From an uncultured Gardnerella sp. (GTDB lineage Bacteria > Actinomycetota > Actinomycetes > Actinomycetales > Bifidobacteriaceae), in contig CAMYED010000029.1 in NCBI GenBank assembly GCA_947254595.1, forward strand, positions 1-14,287: a DNA stretch of 14,287 bases, written 5' to 3'. A model generated the notes under the pieces. That model saw only the letters and a program-made list of their open reading frames with translations. It was not told the origin of the DNA and did not search any database. The translations under genes and the position numbers were made by a program. Shown here piece after piece: positions 1 through 4,826 of this stretch. The number at the start of each line of letters is the position of its first letter. The stretch's first letter is position 1.

Positions 1-20
1 GATAACGGATCATCGCTTAA

Positions 21-68
21 GTTAGAAATAATCTAACACTATCCCCTAACATTAGCAACTTTGCTAAT
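21..68. repeat. Two inverted repeats upstream of the toxin-antitoxin promoter
   Basis: Two perfect inverted repeats lie here. GTTAGA (21-26) pairs with TCTAAC (32-37) across 5 bases. ATTAGCAA (51-58) pairs with TTGCTAAT (61-68) across 2 bases and ends 5 bp before the -35 box. Toxin-antitoxin operons are usually repressed by their own HTH antitoxin binding dyads of this kind, so these are candidate operators. That role is inferred. The left arm region may also belong to whatever lies before the window. Confidence 0.45.
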
Positions 69-73
69 ATAAA

Positions 74-101
74 TTGACATTTGTAGCTTTTAGACTACAA
101 T
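74..101 (+). promoter_or_regulatory. Promoter of the toxin-antitoxin pair, with an internal operator-like dyad
   Basis: A consensus -35 TTGACA (74-79) is followed after 16 bp by -10 TACAAT (96-101). Transcription should begin near 107-109, exactly at the toxin ATG (109), and no ribosome binding site is visible, so the mRNA is probably leaderless. Leaderless mRNAs are common in actinobacteria. A perfect inverted repeat, TTGTAG (81-86) and CTACAA (95-100), covers the spacer and the -10, so a bound repressor would block polymerase. Autorepression by the downstream HTH antitoxin is the natural reading but is inferred. Confidence 0.7.
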
Positions 102-108
102 TACGTAA

Positions 109-414
109 ATGGAAATTATATCAAGTAATTTATTTGACACCTGGCTTAAAAAACTTAAGGACAAACACGCGCAAAAGCGAATTTTATACGCAATTGCAAA
201 ATGTGAGGCACATGGACAAATGATTGGCGATATAAAATCCGTTGGTAATAAAGTAAGCGAAATGCGTTTTCATTTTGGAGCAGGATATCGTATTTATTAC
301 ACACAAATCGGATCACTTACAGTTTTTCTTTTAGCAGGCGGAGACAAATCAAGTCAATCTAGGGACATACATACAGCTCATAAATTGGCACAACAATTAC
401 ACGAGGAACAATAA
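109..414 (+). CDS. Type II toxin, RelE/HigB superfamily (addiction module killer protein)
   Basis: This 101-residue protein matches the small RelE/HigB-like toxin family (phage-derived Gp49 type, 'addiction module killer protein'). The family signature is clear in the second half: an RFHFGAGYRIYY strand near residues 53-64, then FLLAGGDKSSQSRDI near 73-87 and an amphipathic C-terminal helix. Known members cleave mRNA on the ribosome and slow growth until bound by the cognate antitoxin. It is the first gene of a pair, with the antitoxin start 1 base after its stop codon. The ATG at 109 coincides with the predicted transcription start and has no Shine-Dalgarno sequence. The gene is AT-rich relative to xseA, which is compatible with horizontal acquisition. 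Family assignment is solid; mRNA cleavage is inferred from the family. Confidence 0.88.
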   Translation: MEIISSNLFDTWLKKLKDKHAQKRILYAIAKCEAHGQMIGDIKSVGNKVSEMRFHFGAGYRIYYTQIGSLTVFLLAGGDKSSQSRDIHTAHKLAQQLHEEQ

Positions 415-415
415 G

Positions 416-706
416 ATGGACAAGGTTACTTTTTCAACGTTTGACGCAAGTAAATACTTAGACACACAGGAAGCAATTGATGAATATCTTGCTATTGCAC
501 TAGAAGATGGAGATACTAAAACAGTCCAACTTGTTCTAAGAGATATAGCAAAAGCTCACGGAATGAGCAAACTAGCTCAAGAAACGAAACTTAATCGCGA
601 ATCACTGTACAAATCACTTTCTAAAGAAGGAAACCCATCATTTTCAACAATCTCGAAAATCTTAAAAGCACTCGGATTACATATGACACTTGCAGTTAAT
701 AAATAA
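416..706 (+). CDS. Type II antitoxin with HTH domain (putative addiction module antidote protein)
   Basis: This 96-residue partner of the upstream toxin fits the HTH antidote family usually paired with it. The N-terminal part (about 1-45, including YLDTQEAIDEYLAIALEDGD) is typical of this family. Residues about 46-90 form a Cro/C1-type helix-turn-helix, with GMSKLAQETKLNRESLYK as the core followed by PSFSTISKILKALGL. It should neutralise the toxin by direct binding and repress the shared promoter. A GAGGA ribosome binding site at 403-407, inside the toxin gene, sits 8 bases before the ATG, and the 1-base gap implies tight co-translation. The antitoxin has its own ribosome binding site while the toxin appears leaderless, which may help bias synthesis toward the antitoxin. 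Confidence 0.88.
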   Translation: MDKVTFSTFDASKYLDTQEAIDEYLAIALEDGDTKTVQLVLRDIAKAHGMSKLAQETKLNRESLYKSLSKEGNPSFSTISKILKALGLHMTLAVNK

Positions 707-751
707 TAATATTCTAATTAAATTCGCAATTCCCCAGCTATTAGATGCACA

Positions 752-781
752 AAGAGCCAATCAATCGCTTGATTGGCTCTT
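752..781. terminator. Hairpin between the converging toxin-antitoxin pair and tRNA-Arg
   Basis: AAGAGCCAATCAA (752-764) pairs perfectly over 13 bp with TTGATTGGCTCTT (769-781) around the tetraloop TCGC. It sits between the plus-strand antitoxin stop and the minus-strand tRNA-Arg 3' end, where a bidirectional terminator is expected. Neither strand has a strong U-run after the stem (only CTCTTTG on the minus strand), so efficiency is uncertain. The rest of 707-922 shows only two small dyads, CCAG/CTGG at 788-802 and TGTAC/GTACA at 863-875, and no credible gene. Confidence 0.6.
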
Positions 782-922
782 CGCGAACCAGACACAGCCT
801 GGCTTCACCACAATCCTATTTTACAAAAGAAACTAATATTGGTCAACAAAAAATAGGCAAACTGTACACAGTACACAACACCATTGCACAAATATAAACT
901 GCACAACGTCCACACATAAAAG

Positions 923-995
923 TGCCCCGGATCAGAATCGAACTGACGACACCCACTTTAGGAGAGTGGTGCTCTATCCACTGAGCTACCGAGGC
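923..995 (-). tRNA. tRNA-Arg(CCT)
   Basis: The reverse complement folds as a complete 73-nt tRNA. The acceptor stem GCCTCGG pairs with CCGGGGC (one U-G wobble), and discriminator A is encoded at 923. The D-arm has AGCTCAGTGGATAGAGC, the anticodon stem CCACT/AGTGG encloses loop CTCCTAA with anticodon CCT, and the T-loop is GTTCGATTC type. It decodes AGG. CCA is not encoded. Its 3' end faces the toxin-antitoxin pair; tRNA-Arg genes are common integration targets, but I see no repeat of the tRNA 3' end between 1 and 900. Confidence 0.96.
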
Positions 996-1006
996 AACAA
1001 ATGGCA

Positions 1007-1034
1007 ATTATACACTATGGCGTGATTTGCACAA
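1007..1034 (-). promoter_or_regulatory. Probable promoter of tRNA-Arg(CCT)
   Basis: On the minus strand a perfect TATAAT (1007-1012) follows TTGTGC (1029-1034) after 16 bp. The -10 lies 11 bp before the tRNA 5' end, so the transcript would start only a few bases upstream of the mature tRNA. The rest of 996-1168 has runs of A and the direct repeat TAAAGAAAAA (near 1095 and 1147) but no clear terminator for xseB. Confidence 0.65.
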
Positions 1035-1168
1035 TTGCGCAAGCAAAATTAGACTACGCAAATGCTAGAAACGACATTTCCTATACGCGCATGTAAAGAA
1101 AAAGTCGGAAAATCGCCACAAAAACGACAAAAACTTTACAGTTGCGTAAAGAAAAAATCGTTTGCGCA

Positions 1169-1495
1169 CTAAGCCTCAAGATTAGACTGCGTGCCGGCCG
1201 TCGCCGCAGTAGCTGACTGCTCCGCCTGAGCCGCGTCCAACTTGGCGCGAACAGTAGCAAGCAAGCCCTGCGCACGCTTTGCCAACGCCTCGCCAATCTC
1301 CCACTGACGCATTGACTGATCCAGCGTCAAACCGCCAGCTTCCAGCGCCTGAACCGCCTGAACAAGCTTTTCGCGAGCCTCTTCGTACGGCATCGCCTCA
1401 ATCGCAGCGCGCTCTTCTTTCGTAAGAGTGCTTGCAAATTCTGCACTTTCGGCACTATTCGCACTTTCTGAGTTCTTATTTTCTTTCTCGCTCAT
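1169..1495 (-). CDS. xseB: Exodeoxyribonuclease VII small subunit
   Basis: This 108-residue protein is the small subunit of exodeoxyribonuclease VII, which digests single-stranded DNA from both ends. The conserved XseB helical hairpin spans about residues 34-90 (MPYEEAREKLVQAVQALEAG, then LTLDQSMRQWEIGEALAKRA and a final helix). The small subunit has no active site and coats the XseA helices in several copies. The N-terminal extension (about 1-32) is unusual: a Ser/Glu/Ala/Asn-rich stretch encoded in part by an 18-bp tandem repeat also found in the ECF transporter gene. An AAAGG ribosome binding site precedes the ATG. xseA ends 59 bp upstream on the same strand, so the two are probably co-transcribed. 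It ends with TAG. Confidence 0.95.
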   Translation of the reverse strand: MSEKENKNSESANSAESAEFASTLTKEERAAIEAMPYEEAREKLVQAVQALEAGGLTLDQSMRQWEIGEALAKRAQGLLATVRAKLDAAQAEQSATAATAGTQSNLEA

Positions 1496-1554
1496 ATCTA
1501 ACCTTTCGTTGCATAAATTAAATTTTACTAAATTAAAAATCTACTTATTTGATT

Positions 1555-2937
1555 TTAGGCAGCAGGATTTACGACGGCAGACTTTGTACCAGCTGACTTT
1601 ACGCAAGTTACCTTACCAAGAACAACGCCGCTTTTAAGCGTAACTGTCATATCGTCTCCAACTTTCGCGCGCGAAGCATCGTCAAGCACTCGCCCACCGC
1701 TAAGCTGCACTACAGCATACCCGCGATTCAAAGTCGACTGCGGACTTAACGCAGTCAAGCTCGCGTGAGCCTTCTCAACCGTTAAACTCGCGTCGTCAAG
1801 CAAACGCACCAAACCGTGGCGCATTCGCTCAATAGCCTGCTCAACCAAGCGCTCGTGCGGCTCAAGCATAGTGCTCGGGCGCGTAAGGCTCGGGCGGTTC
1901 GCGTAACCCTCAACGAGACGAATCTCATTGTCAACGCGCGCAGAAATTCGCATGCGCATAGTTTGCAGCGCGTTATCAATAAGCTGCCACTGCTCGCGCA
2001 CGTCCGGAACAACGCGCTTCGCAGCATCCGTAGGAGTCGAAGCGCGCATGTCTGCAGCCAAATCGATAAGCGTCCAATCGTCCTCATGGCCGATTGCAGA
2101 CACAATCGGCGTTACGCACGCAGCCGTAGCGCGAACCACGCCTTCGTCCGAAAAGCCAATCAAATCCTCAAAGCTACCGCCGCCGCGAGCAACGATAATA
2201 ACGTCAACCTCCGGGTCCGCGTCGAGCTGCTTAATTGCGGCAATAACGTCCGCCGGGCACTGCACGCCTTGCACGTGCGCGTGAACAACCTTGAAGCGCG
2301 TAACAGGCCAGCGCAAATTCACGTTCGTAATAACATCACCTTCAGCGCGCGCTTGAGGAGCACACACGAGGCCGATGCACTTAGGAAACTCAGGCAGCGG
2401 AACCTTATTTTCAGCGTCAAACAGGCCTTCGCCCTTAAGTTTTTTGCGCAACTCGTCAATTTGCGCTTTTAAGTCGCCGGCACCGACGCGCCTGATTTCG
2501 TCCGCGACGAAGCTTAAACGCGTGGCTTTTACCCAAATATCCGCTTTGCCGTGAACGACTACGCGGTCGCCCTGGCGAAGTTCGCGCGCCTGCTGCACGA
2601 AATTGCTGAAGCCCATTATGGAAATCGAGACTTCTTCGTTGCTGTCACGAAGAGTGATATAGCCGGAAGACGCGCGGCGCATGTTGATTTCGACGATTTG
2701 GCCCTCGATCCACGCCGCAGGCCAGCGTTCGACGGCACTGTGAAACTTTTGGCTTAAGACGGCTACAGGCCACGGGTTTTCGGCGGTTGTGTCGGCGGCT
2801 TTTAGCGGGAGCGGACGCGGCTGCTGCTGTTGCGGTTGTTGCAGTTGTTGCGTCTGTTGCGTCTGCTGCGTCTGCTGCGGCGGATTTTGCGAAACATCAT
2901 CCTGGAATAATTGTGGCATCATATTTGGCGAGGTCAT
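1555..2937 (-). CDS. xseA: Exodeoxyribonuclease VII large subunit
   Basis: This 460-residue protein is the catalytic subunit of exodeoxyribonuclease VII. An N-terminal OB-fold for single-stranded DNA spans about residues 55-150 (PWPVAVLSQKF, WIEGQI, GYITLRDS, VVHGKADIW). The catalytic domain follows, with IGLVCAPQARAEGDVITNV near 188-206, VARGGGSFEDLIGFSDE near 249-265 and SAIGHEDDWTLIDLAADMRA near 280-299, all hallmarks of XseA. The C-terminal part is helical and binds XseB. Residues 20-40 are almost all glutamine with a QQT periodicity, an uncommon extension for this family. The ATG at 2937 lacks a good Shine-Dalgarno sequence and conservation begins only near residue 50, so the true start is not certain. 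xseB follows in the same direction. Confidence 0.95.
   Translation of the reverse strand: MTSPNMMPQLFQDDVSQNPPQQTQQTQQTQQLQQPQQQQPRPLPLKAADTTAENPWPVAVLSQKFHSAVERWPAAWIEGQIVEINMRRASSGYITLRDSNEEVSISIMGFSNFVQQARELRQGDRVVVHGKADIWVKATRLSFVADEIRRVGAGDLKAQIDELRKKLKGEGLFDAENKVPLPEFPKCIGLVCAPQARAEGDVITNVNLRWPVTRFKVVHAHVQGVQCPADVIAAIKQLDADPEVDVIIVARGGGSFEDLIGFSDEGVVRATAACVTPIVSAIGHEDDWTLIDLAADMRASTPTDAAKRVVPDVREQWQLIDNALQTMRMRISARVDNEIRLVEGYANRPSLTRPSTMLEPHERLVEQAIERMRHGLVRLLDDASLTVEKAHASLTALSPQSTLNRGYAVVQLSGGRVLDDASRAKVGDDMTVTLKSGVVLGKVTCVKSAGTKSAVVNPAA
2821..2880 (-). repeat. Glutamine-codon repeat in the xseA N-terminus
   Basis: The DNA is a near-tandem trinucleotide and 9-bp repeat (variants of CTGYTGCGT on the plus strand), encoding QQT units and then a Q-rich run in the XseA N-terminal extension. 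All units are multiples of 3, so slippage would change length without breaking the frame. Functional effect is unknown. Confidence 0.7.
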
Positions 2938-3000
2938 AATTCAAGATTGACTGTTAAGAGGGACAAACGATGAAGTCGGCGCGTGTGGTGATTGGATACG

Positions 3001-3029
3001 AAAAAACCCAAGCGCGAAGCTTGGGTTTT
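3001..3029 (-). terminator. Intrinsic terminator of tRNA-Lys
   Basis: On the minus strand CCCAAGC (complement of 3019-3025) pairs with GCTTGGG (complement of 3007-3013) around a 5-base loop, extended by AAAA/TTTT. The stem is followed by six U. It lies just after the tRNA-Lys 3' end and just before xseA, insulating the two. Confidence 0.88.
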
Positions 3030-3034
3030 GTCTG

Positions 3035-3108
3035 TGCCCCCTCAGGGATTCGAACCCTGGACACGCTGATTAAGAGTCAGCTGCTCTAACCAACTGAGCT
3101 AAAGGGGC
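3035..3108 (-). tRNA. tRNA-Lys(CTT)
   Basis: The reverse complement gives a 74-nt tRNA. The acceptor stem GCCCCTT pairs with AGGGGGC, and discriminator A is at 3035. The D-arm contains AGCTCAGTTGGTTAGAGC, the anticodon stem GCTGA/TCAGC encloses loop CTCTTAA with anticodon CTT, and the T-arm CAGGG TTCGAAT CCCTG is canonical. It decodes AAG. CCA is not encoded. Its own terminator follows. Confidence 0.96.
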
Positions 3109-3146
3109 GTTGGTTATTCCGGCTCGTTTCCGCGAACCGAGTAACT

Positions 3147-3174
3147 ACTATACTCAGAATCTAGTCGAGCGCAA
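3147..3174 (-). promoter_or_regulatory. Probable promoter of tRNA-Lys
   Basis: On the minus strand TATAGT (3147-3152) follows TTGCGC (3169-3174) after 16 bp. The predicted start lies about 30 bases before the tRNA, leaving a short leader. The -35 is a weak match, but its position directly before the tRNA supports the call. A multi-hairpin element begins 12 bp further upstream. Confidence 0.5.
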
Positions 3175-3185
3175 GCCGGCGTGTC

Positions 3186-3325
3186 GCATTGATTCGCTTT
3201 TCGCTTAAGCGTAGCGCGAAAAGCGACCCAATGCGGTAGCGCTTGCTCAATGTTGAAAGCCCAGTGGGCTTTCAACGCAAGCGCGCAAACGATTACGCTT
3301 TCTTTACTCCTAAGAAAGCGTAATC
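3186..3325. repeat. Three-hairpin element, copy A
   Basis: Three strong hairpins follow one another. Hairpin 1 pairs 3186-3204 with 3216-3234 (17 of 19 positions; one mismatch becomes a G-U pair on the minus strand). Hairpin 2 pairs GTTGAAAGCCCA (3252-3263) with TGGGCTTTCAAC (3265-3276), clamped by GCGCTTGC (3239-3246) and GCAAGCGC (3277-3284). Hairpin 3 pairs GATTACGCTTTCTT (3291-3304) with AAGAAAGCGTAATC (3312-3325). A second copy with the same layout lies at 11628-11758. Function is unknown: it could be a structured RNA, a REP-like extragenic palindrome family or a small non-autonomous mobile element. Open frames here merely read through the palindromes. Together with 3391-3532 it fills the gene-free stretch 3109-3579. 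Confidence 0.7.
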
Positions 3326-3390
3326 TGACGAGTAAAACAGCTACAAAACCCGGAAAATCACCCGGCAAATGTAGTCAAAAACAGACAACA

Positions 3391-3532
3391 GAGACACGCG
3401 CGCAGATTAGTTACTGCGTTATGGTCTCTTGATTGAGTTTTTCAGACACGCGCGCAGTTAGCATACTGCACCAGTGTCTCAAAACAAGCAAAATGAGACA
3501 CTCACGCAGAAACCGTACTGCACCAGTGTCCG
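3391..3532. repeat. Three 38-bp dyad repeats at an exact 52-bp period
   Basis: Units lie at 3391-3428, 3443-3480 and 3495-3532, each 38 bp, with 14-bp AT-rich spacers that differ in sequence. Aligned without gaps, all three share AGACAC near the left end, CGCAG at unit positions 11-15 and TACTGC at 22-27. Units 2 and 3 share ACCAGTGTC on the right. Each is an imperfect palindrome (GAGACAC with GTGTCTC, GCAG with CTGC) centred between positions 19 and 20. Read on the minus strand, each stem is followed by a T-rich spacer, so they could be serial terminators of the pilus cluster or protein-binding sites. The count and spacer length do not fit a typical CRISPR array. Confidence 0.75.
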
Positions 3533-3555
3533 AAGAATGGCCAGCGCGCTAAATC

Positions 3556-3580
3556 GCAGCGCTCAAGCAGGTCGGAGCGC
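3556..3580 (+). repeat. Partial copy of the hairpin-1 sequence of the dispersed element
   Basis: This 25-bp stretch, containing GCGCTCAAGCAGGTCGGAGC, matches the reverse complement of 11628-11652 at 23 of 25 positions. It ends on the last base of the sortase stop codon. A shorter related stretch occurs near 11813-11830. It shows that the hairpin sequence is dispersed and not always found as the full three-hairpin unit. Confidence 0.65.
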
Positions 3581-4611
3581 TACTTACGCAGCGCATCGCG
3601 CGAAACAAGCAATAAATGTTTGCCGCGAATATCCGTGCGCCTATTGCGTTTAGATATAGCAGCAGAAAGCATCATAGAAAGTATCATTGCAGAAAAAATC
3701 ATTGCTATTACAAAAAGCGTCATCCAAAGCGGCCACTGCACGCGATCTTCCGGCGGTTTCACAGGGTCCGGCAACACGCGGTACCCAGTTATAAGCAACC
3801 GGTGCGAATTTACGCCATACGGGGTGCAGGTAAGCAGAGTCGCCAAATCGCGGCCCTTCTCCCTCTGCAGAAGGCTAATATCGTGCGGATCTACAACGCT
3901 GATTCGAAAAACTTTATAACGTAGAATTTCACCCTGCACGTCAAAGTAGAAAAAATCGCCATTCTTAAGATTTACAAGATCGTCGAACATAGTCGCATCA
4001 GCAAGCCCCGTGTGCGCAGTAACAACAGAATGACGATTCTTACCGCCAACCGGCAAATCGGTACCATACAAGTGGCCAGCACCATGCGCTAAAACATCCT
4101 GCGTACTACCGTGATAAATCGGCAACTTTACGCCAATTTTTGGAATTCTTACAATACCCATAACGCCCATCGGCTGGTTAAGAACTTTCAAATACTTCTT
4201 ATACGAAGGTTTAGAAGTTACATTTTCCTGATTTTCTTCGCTATACGGGTCGCTAGTAAGCATATTTTTACGATGTTTGTTGTAAAGCCTTGCCGCACGC
4301 AAATGCGCACGACGAACGTCGCCCGCCTGATCGTGATTATATTTGTCGTAGGCTGTAGAGATTTCTTTCGACACGCGGTTATTCCACAACGTTGAAATAA
4401 CTGGGTAGCTGAAGCATAAAATACCGGCCAACACGAATGCGATTGGTTCTAAAATGGTACGAAGCTTGGATTTTGGTTTTTGGACAGAATTTTTTACGGA
4501 ATTATTTTCAGTTTGCGTTTTATTTGTTTGCTTTTTATTTGGCGCGATTTTATTGAAGATTATTTTGCTGAAGAAAGCATACGCTTTAGCAACAGAATCA
4601 TTCAATTTCAC
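3580..4611 (-). CDS. Class C (pilus-assembly) sortase
   Basis: This 343-residue membrane transpeptidase would join pilin subunits by linking the Thr of a cleaved LPxTG to a lysine of the next subunit. A 50-residue cytoplasmic basic/Asn-rich segment precedes a transmembrane helix (about 53-73). Catalytic residues are visible: His200 in VVTAHTGL, Cys262 in TLLTCTPYGVNSHR, and Arg271. That cysteine motif is the class C type. DPY at 121-123 matches the lid that covers the active site in pilus sortases. A second transmembrane helix (about 293-318) and a basic tail close the protein, again typical of class C. It follows two LPKTG genes, its likely substrates. The start is ambiguous: GTG at 4611 lies very close to AGAGGA, while TTG two codons later is better spaced. 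Confidence 0.93.
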   Translation of the reverse strand: MKLNDSVAKAYAFFSKIIFNKIAPNKKQTNKTQTENNSVKNSVQKPKSKLRTILEPIAFVLAGILCFSYPVISTLWNNRVSKEISTAYDKYNHDQAGDVRRAHLRAARLYNKHRKNMLTSDPYSEENQENVTSKPSYKKYLKVLNQPMGVMGIVRIPKIGVKLPIYHGSTQDVLAHGAGHLYGTDLPVGGKNRHSVVTAHTGLADATMFDDLVNLKNGDFFYFDVQGEILRYKVFRISVVDPHDISLLQREKGRDLATLLTCTPYGVNSHRLLITGYRVLPDPVKPPEDRVQWPLWMTLFVIAMIFSAMILSMMLSAAISKRNRRTDIRGKHLLLVSRDALRK

Positions 4612-4695
4612 GCTTCCTCTTTTCGTGTGTTTATATTTGATTTACGATTTGTTTATTTTGCGCGCGCGAAAACTCGTCTAAAGCGCACAAATATA

Positions 4696-4725
4696 GAGCC
4701 GGAAGCAACAAGTCGCAACCGGCTC
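4696..4725 (-). terminator. Hairpin between pilin and sortase genes (possible attenuator)
   Basis: GAGCCGG (4696-4702) pairs perfectly with CCGGCTC (4719-4725) around a 16-base loop. On the minus strand only a weak U-containing stretch (TATATTTG) follows, so partial termination or RNA stabilisation is more likely than a full stop. Such a hairpin would let pilin be made in excess over sortase from one transcript. This role is inferred. Confidence 0.45.
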
Positions 4726-4736
4726 CAATATCAATT

Positions 4737-4776
4737 ACATGAGAGCAGCTACATGAGAGCAGCTACACGAAAGCAG
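4737..4776. repeat. 14-bp tandem repeat downstream of the pilin gene
   Basis: The unit ACATGAGAGCAGCT occurs at 4737-4750 and 4751-4764, followed by a degenerate partial copy (ACACGAAAGCAG, 4765-4776). It lies in the 215-bp gap between the pilin stop and the sortase start, next to the hairpin at 4696-4725. Copy number could vary between strains. Confidence 0.7.
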
Positions 4777-4826
4777 AACATTCACACATCAGTAACTGCT
4801 ATTTATTCAGCCGTCGCCAGCTAAAA

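Noticed and set aside
1816..2472. 218-codon plus-strand open frame inside xseA
   Set aside because: It is a shadow of the well-supported xseA frame; its Arg/Asn-rich product resembles no protein.
3114..3432. Overlapping short open frames on both strands upstream of tRNA-Lys
   Set aside because: They simply read through the hairpin arms of the three-hairpin element, have no ribosome binding site and show no protein-like pattern.
3391..3532. CRISPR array
   Set aside because: Only three units, spacers of 14 bp, and the repeats diverge from each other; no cas genes in the window. Dyad repeats describe it better.
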